Assembly: GCA_002348385.1 (NCBI GenBank)
Contig: DEBD01000003.1
Location: 1-61,390 of the forward strand
Length of the DNA: 61,390 nt
Direction: 5' to 3'
Origin: Gammaproteobacteria bacterium UBA2965
Lineage (GTDB): Bacteria; Pseudomonadota; Gammaproteobacteria; Pseudomonadales; Azotimanducaceae
Shown here: positions 32,646 to 43,789 of the stretch, piece by piece
How positions within the stretch are numbered: position 1 is the stretch's first letter
Layout: every line of letters begins with the position of its first letter
Notes under the pieces: generated by a model
Told to the model about the DNA's origin: nothing
What the model saw: the letters and a program-made list of their open reading frames with translations, nothing else
Databases searched by the model: none
Position numbers and translations under genes: made by a program

Positions 32646-33976
32646 TGGCCACCAATGCCGGACAACTAGCAGGCGTACAGGCGGGGCTCTCTGAGCTGCG
32701 CGGCCGGCTGCTGTTCGTGTTGATGGCGCTGCTCGTCTACCGGACGGGCACGCACATTCCGGTGCCCGGTATCAACCCAGATCGTCTGGCTGCGCTGTTC
32801 GATCAGCAGCAGGGCGGCATTCTCGATCTGTTCAACATGTTCTCTGGTGGCGCGCTGGAGCGCATGAGCATCCTTGCGCTGGGCGTGGTGCCCTATATTA
32901 CTTCCAGCATCATCATGAATCTCATGACCATGATGTATCCCACCTTGCAGCAGTTGCGCAAAGAAGGTGAGTCCGGCCGCCGCAAGATCACGCAGTACAC
33001 GCGATACGGGTGTTTGTTCATCGCGCTCATTCAGGGCACCTCGCTGTCTGTGACCCTGGCGAATCAGGGGCTCGCGTTTGCTCCTGGGTTTGCCTTCCAC
33101 TTCGTTGCGACCACTACCCTGGTCACCGGCGCGCTGTTCATGATGTGGCTGGGTGAACAGATCACTGAGCGGGGTGTGGGCAACGGCATCTCGCTGATCA
33201 TCTTTTCGGGAATCGTGTCAGGGTTCCCATCCGCCATCGGGCAATCCTTCGAAGCGGCACGCCAGGGTGATATCAACATCATCGCGCTGCTGGTGATCGC
33301 CGCACTCGCTATAGCCATCGTGGGGTTCGTGGTGTTTGTGGAGCGGGGCCAACGCCGCATTACGGTGAACTACGCCAAACGGCAGCAGGGTCGCCGGGTG
33401 TACCAGGGCCAAAGCAGCCATCTGCCGCTGAAGATCAACATGTCTGGGGTGATCCCGGCCATTTTCGCATCCAGCCTGTTGCTTGCGCCAGCGTCCATGG
33501 CCCAATGGTTCGGTAACAGTCCCGGTATGGATTGGCTAGGCGAAATTGCCCTGGTGCTCTCGCCTGGACAGCCGCTTTACATCCTGATGTTTGCCGCGGG
33601 CATCATCTTTTTCAGTTTTTTCTATACCGCCATCATGTTCGACCCGAAAGATGTTGCGGACAATTTGAAACGCCAGGGTGCCTATGTGCCTGGCATTCGC
33701 CCCGGTCAGCAAACGGCCCGCTACATAGACGACGTGATTACGCGCCTGACGGTTTTCGGCGCCCTTTACGTCACGCTGGTGTGCCTGCTGCCGGAATTCA
33801 TGATCGTGGCGTTCGACATCACCTTTCAGCTCGGCGGCACCGCGCTGTTGATTGTGGTGGTGGTAGCGATGGATTTCATGTCACAGGTGCAGGGGCACCT
33901 GATGTCGAGCCAGTACTCTAAGCTGATGGAGAAGTCGAATCTGCAGGGCGTTGGCCGTACCGGGCGGGTCCGCTAG
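32645..33976 (+). CDS. secY: Protein translocase subunit SecY
   Basis: SecY is the channel-forming subunit of the Sec translocon in the inner membrane. The 443 residues equal the E. coli length and contain ten hydrophobic segments. Visible family motifs are YRTGTHIPVPGINPDRLAAL (residues 22-41), GERGVGNGISLIIF-like (here TERGVGNGISLIIF) near 175, and the cytoplasmic loop KRQGAYVPGIRPGQ. The plug region follows transmembrane segment 1 (GILDLFNMFSGGALERMSI). It overlaps rplO by one base (TAATG). Confidence 0.98.
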   Translation: MATNAGQLAGVQAGLSELRGRLLFVLMALLVYRTGTHIPVPGINPDRLAALFDQQQGGILDLFNMFSGGALERMSILALGVVPYITSSIIMNLMTMMYPTLQQLRKEGESGRRKITQYTRYGCLFIALIQGTSLSVTLANQGLAFAPGFAFHFVATTTLVTGALFMMWLGEQITERGVGNGISLIIFSGIVSGFPSAIGQSFEAARQGDINIIALLVIAALAIAIVGFVVFVERGQRRITVNYAKRQQGRRVYQGQSSHLPLKINMSGVIPAIFASSLLLAPASMAQWFGNSPGMDWLGEIALVLSPGQPLYILMFAAGIIFFSFFYTAIMFDPKDVADNLKRQGAYVPGIRPGQQTARYIDDVITRLTVFGALYVTLVCLLPEFMIVAFDITFQLGGTALLIVVVVAMDFMSQVQGHLMSSQYSKLMEKSNLQGVGRTGRVR

Positions 33977-34006
33977 GGCCGGCTCGAAGTAGAGGTTGCA
34001 ATAGAG

Positions 34007-34123
34007 ATGAAAGTACGAGCATCCGTAAAGAAAATTTGCCGCAACTGCAAGATCGTCAAGCGCAATGGCGTAGTACGTGTGATATGCAGTGCGGAGCCGC
34101 GTCATAAGCAGCGGCAGGGTTAG
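34007..34123 (+). CDS. rpmJ: 50S ribosomal protein L36
   Basis: L36 is the smallest ribosomal protein and completes large-subunit assembly. The 38-residue frame begins MKVRASVKKICRNCKIVKRN and ends with RHKQRQG. It is the zinc-binding form: C11, C14, C27 and H32 are all present. ATG 34007 follows AGAG. The gene closes the spc operon between secY and rpsM, its usual place, and is only 117 bases long. Confidence 0.97.
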   Translation: MKVRASVKKICRNCKIVKRNGVVRVICSAEPRHKQRQG

Positions 34124-34136
34124 CAGGAGTATCTAG

Positions 34137-34493
34137 ATGGCACGTATCGCTGGGGTAAACGTTCCGGACAACAAGCACGCGGGCATATCGCTCACCTATA
34201 TTTTCGGCATAGGTCGAAGCACCGCGGTTAAGGTCTGTGAAGCCGCGGGCGTAGATCCCGTTAGCAAGGTGCAGGACCTGTCCGAGGAAAACCTGGACGC
34301 AATTCGCAGCGAGGTGTCCAAGCTGTCCGTTGAGGGCGACCTGCGCAGAGAAGTGTCCATGAACGTGAAGCGCCTCATGGACCTGGGTTGTTATCGGGGC
34401 ATGCGTCACCGGCGCGGGCTGCCGGTGCATGGTCAGCGCACGCGCACCAATGCAAGAACACGTAAAGGGCCAAGGCGCCCCATCAGAAAGTAA
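34137..34493 (+). CDS. rpsM: 30S ribosomal protein S13
   Basis: S13 lies in the 30S head and forms intersubunit bridges near the P site. The 118 residues equal the E. coli length. It starts MARIAGVNVPDNKHAGISLT, with the helix-two-turn-helix region YIFGIGRSTAVKVC. The C terminus RGMRHRRGLPVHGQRTRTNA ends in a basic tail. An AGGAG site precedes ATG 34137. It is the first gene of the alpha operon. Confidence 0.98.
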   Translation: MARIAGVNVPDNKHAGISLTYIFGIGRSTAVKVCEAAGVDPVSKVQDLSEENLDAIRSEVSKLSVEGDLRREVSMNVKRLMDLGCYRGMRHRRGLPVHGQRTRTNARTRKGPRRPIRK

Positions 34494-34518
34494 GCGCCTT
34501 TAAGGCATAGGACCGTAA

Positions 34519-34893
34519 ATGGCAGAGAAAAAGAAGGCGAAGCGGGTAGTGATCGATGGGGTGGCCCACGTTCATGCCTCTTTCAACAACACGATCATCA
34601 CCATCTCTGATCGGCAGGGCAACGCTCTGTGCTGGGCGACGGCTGGTGGATCGGGCTTCAGAGGCTCACGCAAGAGCACGCCATTCGCTGCCCAGGTGGC
34701 TGCGGAACGTGCCTCCAACACGGCCATCGAGCACGGGATGAAGAGTGTTGACGTCTACGTCAAAGGGCCGGGGCCAGGTCGAGAGTCTGCCGTGCGCGCG
34801 CTTAACGCCGCAGGGTTGAAGATCAACAGCATATCGGACATCACGCCGATTCCGCACAACGGTTGCCGTCCGCCTAAGCGGCGCCGGGTTTAG
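34519..34893 (+). CDS. rpsK: 30S ribosomal protein S11
   Basis: S11 forms the 30S platform near the mRNA exit. The 124 residues (E. coli 129) start with a Lys-rich stretch. Family motifs are VAHVHASFNNTIITISDRQG near residue 15 and the C-terminal DVYVKGPGPGRESAVRALNA and TPIPHNGCRPPKRRRV. It is 25 bases after rpsM and 13 bases before rpsD. Confidence 0.98.
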   Translation: MAEKKKAKRVVIDGVAHVHASFNNTIITISDRQGNALCWATAGGSGFRGSRKSTPFAAQVAAERASNTAIEHGMKSVDVYVKGPGPGRESAVRALNAAGLKINSISDITPIPHNGCRPPKRRRV

Positions 34894-34906
34894 GGGGCAA
34901 GTTAGT

Positions 34907-35527
34907 ATGGCGCGTTATCTCGGTCCACGATTGAAGCTGTCTCGCCGCGAAGGAACGGATCTGTTTCTGACCAGTGGAGTGCGGCCCATCGATTCGAAGT
35001 GCAAGCTGGAGCAGCCTCCTGGCCAGCACGGTGCACGCCGCACGCGGCTGTCGGATTATGCGGTACAGCTGCGTGAGAAGCAGAAAGTACGCCGATTGTA
35101 CGGCGTGCTGGAAAAGCAGTTTCGCAACTACTACAAAAAAGCCGATCGGCAGAAAGGGGCCACCGGTGAGAATCTGCTGCGCCTCCTGGAAGGGCGCCTG
35201 GATAACGTGGTTTATCGCATGGGATTCGGCGCCACGCGTGCTGAGTCGCGGCAGTTGGTTTCCCACAAATCCATCACCGTGAATGGCCGCGGCGTGAACA
35301 TCCCGTCCTTCCAGGTCTCAGCTGATGACGTGGTGTCCGTGGCCGAGCATGCGAAAGCGCAGCTGCGCATTCAGTCCGCATTGCAGTTGGCCAGCCAGCG
35401 CGCGCCGGTCGAGTGGGTGGACGTGGATCCCAGCAAGATGGAGGGTGTTTTCAAGCGTTCCCCCGACCGCGAAGAGTTGTCCCAGGAAATCAACGAAAAC
35501 CTAATCGTGGAGCTTTACTCCAAGTAA
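34907..35527 (+). CDS. rpsD: 30S ribosomal protein S4
   Basis: S4 starts 30S assembly and in E. coli represses the alpha operon. The 206 residues equal the E. coli length. The protein has the N-terminal rRNA-binding region (ARYLGPRLKLSRREGTDLFL) and the S4 RNA-binding domain RLDNVVYRMGFGATRAESRQ near residue 95, then LVSHKSITVNGR. The last residues IVELYSK match the family. It is 13 bases after rpsK and 35 before rpoA. Confidence 0.98.
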   Translation: MARYLGPRLKLSRREGTDLFLTSGVRPIDSKCKLEQPPGQHGARRTRLSDYAVQLREKQKVRRLYGVLEKQFRNYYKKADRQKGATGENLLRLLEGRLDNVVYRMGFGATRAESRQLVSHKSITVNGRGVNIPSFQVSADDVVSVAEHAKAQLRIQSALQLASQRAPVEWVDVDPSKMEGVFKRSPDREELSQEINENLIVELYSK

Positions 35528-35562
35528 GCGCCCAATACTCTCAAGAGTAGGAGACGAACTAC

Positions 35563-36558
35563 ATGTCACAGTCGGCAACCGATTTTCTGACCCCGCGCCA
35601 TATAGAAGTACAGGCATCCAGCCCGACGCAGGCGAAGGTCACGCTGGAGCCTCTCGAGCGCGGTTTCGGCCACACTCTGGGCAATACGCTGCGGCGCATT
35701 CTGCTGTCCTCCATGCCTGGATGCGCAATCACGGAGGCGCAGATTGATGGCGTGCTGCACGAATACAGCACTATCGAGGGTGTTCAGGAAGACGTGATCG
35801 ATATTCTGCTCAATCTCAAGGACATCGCTGTGATCCTGCATACCCAGGACGAAGCGGTGATCTCGCTGAGCAAGGAAGGCTCTGGCCAGGTAACGGCGGG
35901 TGACTTCCAACTCACCCAGGATGTTGAGATTGCCAACCCCGATCACGTCATCTGCTCCCTCAACGACAATGGTGCGATCCGTCTGGAGGCTCGCGTAACA
36001 CGTGGACGTGGCTATGCGCCCGTGGAAGGTGGTGAAGATGAGGAAGATACGCGCCCCATTGGTGTGCTGCGCCTGGATGCCACCTACAGCCCCATGCGCC
36101 GTGTTTCCTATGCCGTGGAAAGCGCCCGGGTAGAGCAGCGCACCGACCTCGACAAGCTGGTGCTCGATCTGGAGACGAATGGCACCATCGATCCGGAAGA
36201 GGCCATTCGCCGCGCGGCGACGATCCTGCAGCAGCAGCTGGCGGTGTTCGTCGATCTGGAAAGTGAAGGCGAGCCCATTGCTGAGGAGACGGAAGACGAG
36301 ATCGACCCGATACTCATTCGCCCCGTAGACGACCTCGAACTCACGGTACGCTCGGCCAACTGCCTCAAGGCAGAGAACATCTACTACATCGGCGATCTCA
36401 TTCAGCGCACCGAAGTGGAGCTGCTCAAGACACCCAACCTGGGCAAGAAGTCGCTCACCGAGATCAAGGACGTTCTCGCGTCTAGAGGCTTGTCACTGGG
36501 TATGCGCGTGGAGAATTGGCCGCCGTCGAGCCTGCGGGGCGACGATAAGGTCGCGTAG
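35563..36558 (+). CDS. rpoA: DNA-directed RNA polymerase subunit alpha
   Basis: Alpha subunit: the N-terminal domain dimerises and assembles beta and beta'; the C-terminal domain binds UP elements and activators. The 331 residues are close to E. coli (329). The N-terminal domain includes EPLERGFGHTLGNTLRRILL (residues 28-47). An acidic linker near 235-250 leads to the C-terminal domain, where ELTVRSANCLKAENI contains the Arg equivalent to Arg265. A TAGGAG site precedes ATG 35563. It is part of the alpha operon with rpsD and rplQ. Confidence 0.98.
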   Translation: MSQSATDFLTPRHIEVQASSPTQAKVTLEPLERGFGHTLGNTLRRILLSSMPGCAITEAQIDGVLHEYSTIEGVQEDVIDILLNLKDIAVILHTQDEAVISLSKEGSGQVTAGDFQLTQDVEIANPDHVICSLNDNGAIRLEARVTRGRGYAPVEGGEDEEDTRPIGVLRLDATYSPMRRVSYAVESARVEQRTDLDKLVLDLETNGTIDPEEAIRRAATILQQQLAVFVDLESEGEPIAEETEDEIDPILIRPVDDLELTVRSANCLKAENIYYIGDLIQRTEVELLKTPNLGKKSLTEIKDVLASRGLSLGMRVENWPPSSLRGDDKVA

Positions 36559-36590
36559 GGCGCGAGAAGTAGAGGAATCAGGAAGCAGTC

Positions 36591-37043
36591 ATGCGGCATC
36601 GCAAGAGTGGCCGGCACTTGAACCGGACGAGCTCGCATCGCCAGGCCATGTTTCGCAACATGGCGGCGTCGTTGATCGAGCATGAGATCATCAAGACCAC
36701 CGTGCCAAAAGCCAAGGAGCTGCGGCGTGTCGCAGAGCCGCTGATTACGCTGGCGAAAGAAGACAGCGTGGCCAACCGCCGCCTGGCGTTTTCACGCACG
36801 CGCAGCAAATCGGCAGTGGCCAAGCTTTTCTCCGAGCTGGGTCCTCGCTACCAGGACAGGCCTGGCGGATATCTGCGCATCCTCAAGTGCGGGCCCCGTC
36901 CGGGGGACTCGGCGCCCATGGCTTTCGTGGAGTTGGTGGATCGTCCGGAAGTGGATCCGGACGACGACTATGATGATTTCATGGAAGACGAGGTTGCCGA
37001 GGAAGAAACCGAGGCAGTCGAAGCAGAGGAAAACAGATCCTAG
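36591..37043 (+). CDS. rplQ: 50S ribosomal protein L17
   Basis: L17 lies near the exit tunnel mouth. The first about 115 residues match the family, starting MRHRKSGRHLNRTSSHRQAM. The protein has 150 residues, against 127 in E. coli, because of a strongly acidic C-terminal tail from about residue 122 (PDDDYDDFMEDEVAEEETEA and on). Acidic tails on L17 occur in some gammaproteobacteria; the role is unknown to me. It ends the alpha operon. Confidence 0.97.
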   Translation: MRHRKSGRHLNRTSSHRQAMFRNMAASLIEHEIIKTTVPKAKELRRVAEPLITLAKEDSVANRRLAFSRTRSKSAVAKLFSELGPRYQDRPGGYLRILKCGPRPGDSAPMAFVELVDRPEVDPDDDYDDFMEDEVAEEETEAVEAEENRS

Positions 37044-37426
37044 GTAGGCTGCTGAGTTGGGACGTGCAGCGTTATGAATGCGCCGTCCACCGAGATGCCC
37101 TGAATTCTGAACACGTCCGACGCCGCCATGGCTCGTATGGTGACTGGCACCGACGGCTAAGCTAGCCAGTGCCGGTCGGCCGCGCGTTTGGCTTGCCAGC
37201 ACAAGAGAAAACCGGTTCGGTATCCAGGGTAATGCCCAAAGCAGCCGTGAGGTGTGGGCGTGATGCAAGCGTCGAGGCATGAAGGTGCGCCGGCAGGTGC
37301 GGCGGGCTCAGCCACAGCTTTCGTATGCGATGGGTTGGTTACCCGAGGAACCTCGAAGACGATTTGGCTTGTATCCCGCTGGAAAATTAACTAGCTTGCA
37401 ATTGCTCAACGACAGAAGAGGTTCTG
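37044..37426. other. Gap after rplQ, no gene found
   Basis: These 383 bases contain no supported gene. An imperfect hairpin at about 37142-37177 (outer GACTGGCAC/GTGCCGGTC, inner GGCTA/TAGCC) lies about 100 bases after rplQ and might end the alpha operon transcript, though no T tract follows. Towards the right end, TTGTAT and TAGCTT are 17 bases apart upstream of 37427 and could be a weak promoter. Confidence 0.4.
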
Positions 37427-37651
37427 ATGTTCGAGTACGAGGAACATATAGTCAAAGAGCTGCTGGATTCCAGCGAACGGTTCAGACAGCTCTATCAGCA
37501 ACACGCTGACCTCAAGATCCAAGTTCGCGAAGCCGAAATCGGCATCCACCAGCTAGACGATCTCGCTCTTTCCAGGCTGAAACGCCGAAAGCTCCTTGCC
37601 AAAGACAAGATGGCACACATGATGCAACGCTATCATCGGGAAACCGCGTAG
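37427..37651 (+). CDS. YdcH/DUF465 family small protein
   Basis: A 74-residue, wholly helical and charged protein. The pattern (EYEEHIVKELLDSSERFRQL, then LKRRKLLAKDKMAHMM near the C terminus) fits the DUF465 family typified by E. coli YdcH, two-helix coiled-coil proteins of unknown function. ATG 37427 follows GAGG. It stands alone between the alpha operon and uvrA, on the same strand as rplQ but 383 bases away. The following gap (37652-37887) shows no gene. Confidence 0.75.
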   Translation: MFEYEEHIVKELLDSSERFRQLYQQHADLKIQVREAEIGIHQLDDLALSRLKRRKLLAKDKMAHMMQRYHRETA

Positions 37652-37887
37652 CGCGTATTTCCCTCCTGGGCATTCGGCTGGGGAGCAAGGAAAAGGAGTT
37701 GTCTGGCACTGGAGATACCCTGTTGGCCGGCGTGCGCGACCCGGCGAGGTTGGTGAGCCGACGCAGGGGGTAGAACCGGATCTCCGTTACCACCGGTCGC
37801 ATACCCGGCACCCTTCGGACTACCGGTCCGCTTCTTGGGTCGCCGTTGTGGTGCCCGCGTGCTTGCCGTGGCAACGGCCGCGACCTG

Positions 37888-40710
<2,823 letters not shown>

Positions 40711-40809
40711 GTGCCTTCCCGTGCCCAGACGAAGTAAACGCTCCAACATAAACGTAAGCAATCTGCGGGGCAAGTTGGTGGATGGCTTACCGCCAGCGGG
40801 CGCGCTGCG

Positions 40810-40818
40810 TGGTACACT
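40810..40818 (+). promoter_or_regulatory. Extended -10 element, probable ssb promoter
   Basis: TGG immediately followed by TACACT (40813-40818) forms an extended -10 element 38 bases upstream of the ssb start. No good -35 box lies at 17 bases; TTACCG at 40787-40792 is 20 bases away. It lies in the 145-base divergent gap between uvrA and ssb. Confidence 0.4.
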
Positions 40819-40855
40819 GACGCCACTTGCAAGGACATACAATGGCGGTGCAGCT

Positions 40856-41311
40856 ATGGCGCGGGGGATCAACAAAGTCATCCTGATCGGCAACCTGGGC
40901 AGAGACCCGGAAACCAAATATTCCCAGTCCGGCAGCCCGGTCACCAACTTCAGCGTAGCCACCACGGAGTCTTGGCGCGATCGTAACAGCGGCGAGCAGC
41001 AGGAGCGCACGGAGTGGCACAATGTGGTGTGCTTCGCGCGCTTGGCGGAGATCGCTGGCGAGTATCTGCGCAAGGGATCCAAGGTGTACATCGAAGGTAG
41101 CCTGCGCACCAGCAGCTGGGAAGCCCAGGACGGGCAGAAGCGCTACCGCACCGAGGTGATGGCTCGCGACATGCAGATGCTCGACAGCCGGGGCTCCTCC
41201 AATGCGGCGCCCACCGGGTTCGAGTCTTCCGAGCCGGCAGCAGCGGCCGCTGCGGGTGGGAACGCGCCCACCCTGCCGGACGACAACTTCGACGACGACA
41301 TACCTTTCTAG
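40856..41311 (+). CDS. ssb: Single-stranded DNA-binding protein
   Basis: SSB coats single-stranded DNA in replication, repair and recombination, and recruits partners through its tail. I chose ATG 40856 (151 residues, MARGINKVILIGNLGRDPET); the frame is open upstream without homology. The OB fold covers residues 1 to about 110 (EWHNVVCFARLAEIAGEYLR, RYRTEVMA). An Ala/Gly/Pro linker follows, and the acidic tip DDDIPF is conserved. Its last four bases overlap the uppP stop on the other strand, so the two transcripts converge. Confidence 0.98.
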   Translation: MARGINKVILIGNLGRDPETKYSQSGSPVTNFSVATTESWRDRNSGEQQERTEWHNVVCFARLAEIAGEYLRKGSKVYIEGSLRTSSWEAQDGQKRYRTEVMARDMQMLDSRGSSNAAPTGFESSEPAAAAAAGGNAPTLPDDNFDDDIPF

Positions 41312-42114
41312 CCGATCTGACCGATGCCGGCGGCAAGCAGACCCAGCAGAATCGAGCCCAACACAAGCCGGTAGATCACGTAGGGCAGCATGCCTGTGCG
41401 TTCCAGCAGGGCAACGAACGCGCTGATGCAGAAAAAGGCGGATACTGCGGCCACGCTGCCGCCCACCAACATGTCCAGCCAGCGCGAGTCGTCGCCTGCG
41501 CTGAGCAGGCCACTCACTGCCAGCAGCGCGGCGCCAAAAATAGTGGGGATGGAAAGCAGAAAGGAGAACCTGGCTGCGCTGGTACGGCTCAGCCCCAGCA
41601 GTAGAGCAGCCGTGATGGTGATGCCCGAGCGCGAAGTGCCCGGAATCAGTGCCAACACCTGGGCCCCGCCGATGATCCATGCATGTGCCCAGCTGAGCTC
41701 GAGCGCCTCGCCGTGGCGCCGGTCGGCCCACCACAAGGCTAGCCCAAAGCCAATGGTGGCGAGCGCGATGACCAGTACCGAGCGCGCCTGAGTTTCTACC
41801 CAACCCTGCAGAGCAAAGCCCGCCACCGCGATGGGTAACGTCGCGACCGCCAGTTTCATCATTAACGTGGCGGGTTCGTTGGGCGTGCCCGCCAGTCTGC
41901 GTACCCCACCTACGGCAAACTGCTGTAGGTCGCTACGGAAGTAAATCACCACGGCAGTCAGTGTGCCGAGGTGCACGGCGATGTCGAACTCCAGGCCCTG
42001 ATCGGGCCAGTCGGTGAGCAGCGCGGGCAGCACCAGATGGGCAGAGCTGGAAATGGGGAGAAATTCCGTCACGCCCTGGATGAGCGCGAGCAGGATGAGT
42101 TGAAGCCAATCCAC
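41308..42114 (-). CDS. uppP: Undecaprenyl-diphosphatase UppP (BacA)
   Basis: UppP dephosphorylates undecaprenyl diphosphate so that the lipid carrier can be reused in cell wall synthesis; it is also linked to bacitracin tolerance. The 268-residue inner-membrane protein has the two catalytic motifs: QGVTEFLPISSSAHL (residues 14-28) and the PGTSRSG box near 163 (ALIPGTSRSGITI). About eight hydrophobic segments are visible. The start is GTG at 42114. It converges on ssb with a four-base overlap. Confidence 0.97.
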   Translation of the reverse strand: MDWLQLILLALIQGVTEFLPISSSAHLVLPALLTDWPDQGLEFDIAVHLGTLTAVVIYFRSDLQQFAVGGVRRLAGTPNEPATLMMKLAVATLPIAVAGFALQGWVETQARSVLVIALATIGFGLALWWADRRHGEALELSWAHAWIIGGAQVLALIPGTSRSGITITAALLLGLSRTSAARFSFLLSIPTIFGAALLAVSGLLSAGDDSRWLDMLVGGSVAAVSAFFCISAFVALLERTGMLPYVIYRLVLGSILLGLLAAGIGQIG

Positions 42115-42182
42115 GGCGCGGCAGTCTACCGGCTGTGGCGCGTCTGCGCGACTCCGGGTTGGGCGCGTGCTAAGGTGCTGCG

Positions 42183-42809
42183 ATGTCGGGCGGTTCCCTA
42201 TCTCTGGTGGATACAGGCGTTGAGATGCCGCTGTTTCCCCTACGTGTGGTTTTGTTCGACGGAGGCCGCCTTCCCCTGCAGATATTCGAAACCCGTTATC
42301 TGGACATGGTCGGCCGATGCATGAAGGCCTCGGAGCCGTTCGGTGTGGTGCTTATTCGTGCGGGCAGTGATGCTCGACTCGGTGAAGGCTGGCAGCAGCC
42401 GGACATCTTCGAGGTAGGCACCGAGGGCCATATCGTCGATTTCAACCAGCTTCCCAATGGGCAGCTTGGAATCGTCGTGCGAGGTGGTCGCAAGTTTCGG
42501 GTGCTATCTACACGGGAGCAGTCGGACTATCTTCTGCTTGGCAAGGTGCAATATCTACCCCCTGAACCCGAGCTGGTGGTAGGCACAGAGCATCAGGACC
42601 TGGTGGAAATATTGAAACAGCTGACGAAGCATCCGGCGGTGGAAAAGCTGGGCTTGGAGATAGACTTTTCAGACGCGCGCAGCGTTGGCGCCCGGCTGGC
42701 CGAGCTGTTGCCTATAGAGCCGGAAATCAAACAGAGTCTGCTTAAGCTTCAGCTTCCCCGGGAGCGCCTCGCCGAGCTTGCTCGGTTGGTTCACAAGCTG
42801 CGCGGATAG
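42183..42809 (+). CDS. Lon N-terminal domain (PUA-like) protein
   Basis: A 208-residue protein consisting only of the Lon substrate-binding domain, without ATPase or protease parts. The typical opening is MPLFPLRVVLFDGGRLPLQI from residue 15, then FETRYLDMV and a conserved FGVVLIR. The C-terminal half is helical (LLPIEPEIKQSLLKL). Stand-alone Lon-N proteins are common in proteobacteria and have no agreed function. ATG 42183 has AAGG about eight bases upstream; ATG 42225 is an alternative. One base separates its stop from nadD, so they are likely co-transcribed. Confidence 0.9.
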   Translation: MSGGSLSLVDTGVEMPLFPLRVVLFDGGRLPLQIFETRYLDMVGRCMKASEPFGVVLIRAGSDARLGEGWQQPDIFEVGTEGHIVDFNQLPNGQLGIVVRGGRKFRVLSTREQSDYLLLGKVQYLPPEPELVVGTEHQDLVEILKQLTKHPAVEKLGLEIDFSDARSVGARLAELLPIEPEIKQSLLKLQLPRERLAELARLVHKLRG

Positions 42810-42810
42810 C

Positions 42811-43431
42811 ATGATCTGCCTGTTCGGCGGCACCTTCGATCCCATTCATCTCGGGCACATGCATGCCGCGCTGACGGTGTGCGAGGCGCTGAGTCTCGAC
42901 CAGGTGCACATGGTGCTCTCCGCACAGCCGGCACACCGGGATCCAACTGGGGCCACCAGCCAGCAGCGCTGGCAGATGCTGAAGCTGGCTTGCGAGTCTC
43001 AGCCCCGGCTCGTTGCCGACGATCGGGAGATGCGCCGGTCGGGCCCGTCATACACCGTGGACACCCTCACCGACGCCCGGGCCGAGTGTGGGGCCGATCC
43101 CCTGTGCTGGGTCATTGGCAGTGACGCGCTGGCCGACCTGCCGTCATGGCAGCGGTGGCGGGATGTTTTGCGCTTGTGCAACCTGGTGGTGCTTTCCAGG
43201 CCCGGTTCGCAGGAGGTATACCCTGAAGCGGTGCGGGAGCTGTTGGCGCAGCGTGCTACCGATGCGGTGCCGAACGAGCCCACCGGGCAGGTCTTCGTGG
43301 TAGAGGCGCGAATGCGATCCATATCGGCCTCCCAGGTGCGCCATGCCGTGGCCGTGGGGGGGTCCGTAGAGCATTTGCTCCCGGCCCGAGTGGCGGCATA
43401 TATTAGCGAGCATGGCTTATACGGAGCATGA
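42811..43431 (+). CDS. nadD: Nicotinate-nucleotide adenylyltransferase
   Basis: NadD makes deamido-NAD from nicotinate mononucleotide and ATP, an essential step of NAD synthesis. I chose ATG 42811 (206 residues). The nucleotidyltransferase motif GGTFDPIHLGH covers residues 6-16, and the C-terminal SISASQVR supplies the ISxSxxR motif. WVIGSDALADLPSWQRW is also typical. It starts one base after the Lon-N gene and ends one base before rsfS. In many relatives holA and lptE lie just upstream; they are absent here. Confidence 0.96.
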   Translation: MICLFGGTFDPIHLGHMHAALTVCEALSLDQVHMVLSAQPAHRDPTGATSQQRWQMLKLACESQPRLVADDREMRRSGPSYTVDTLTDARAECGADPLCWVIGSDALADLPSWQRWRDVLRLCNLVVLSRPGSQEVYPEAVRELLAQRATDAVPNEPTGQVFVVEARMRSISASQVRHAVAVGGSVEHLLPARVAAYISEHGLYGA

Positions 43432-43432
43432 A

Positions 43433-43780
43433 GTGAGCGCTGATGCTTTACGCGACCAGGTGCTGGAGTCCCTCGACGAACGCAAGGGCCGAGACATCGT
43501 TGCCCTCGAAGTAGGCAAGGTCACAGATATTACTGACTATATGGTGATTGCCAGCGGCACATCGAACCGGCATGTGAAGGCGCTCGTGGATCAGGTGGTG
43601 GAAGACGCCAAGGCCAGCGGTACGCTGCCTATGGGTGTGGAAGGCCGGGAAACCAACGAGTGGGTGCTGGTAGATCTGGGTGATGTGCTGGTCCATGTCA
43701 TGCAGGAGAAATCCCGGCGCTTCTACGACCTCGAACGACTCTGGTCGGAACTGCCTGCGGATTCGGAGTCGCTGCTCTAG
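43433..43780 (+). CDS. rsfS: Ribosome silencing factor RsfS
   Basis: RsfS binds L14 (rplN, 28617) and blocks subunit joining when nutrients are low. I chose GTG 43433 with GGAG six bases upstream, which aligns with the E. coli start and gives 115 residues; ATG 43412 is in frame but would overlap nadD by 20 bases. Family motifs: DITDYMVIASGTSNRHVKAL, PMGVEGRETNEWVLVDLGDV, and HVMQEKSRRFYDLERLW. It lies in the conserved nadD-rsfS-rlmH order. Confidence 0.96.
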   Translation: MSADALRDQVLESLDERKGRDIVALEVGKVTDITDYMVIASGTSNRHVKALVDQVVEDAKASGTLPMGVEGRETNEWVLVDLGDVLVHVMQEKSRRFYDLERLWSELPADSESLL

Positions 43781-43789
43781 GGCGCAGCC

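Noticed and set aside
37279..37509. 76-codon frame overlapping the DUF465 gene
   Set aside because: Out of frame with the DUF465 gene, no homology and no ribosome binding site.
40711..40855. LexA box in the uvrA-ssb divergent gap
   Set aside because: I looked for the CTG-N10-CAG pattern and found no acceptable match, so SOS control of uvrA is not claimed.
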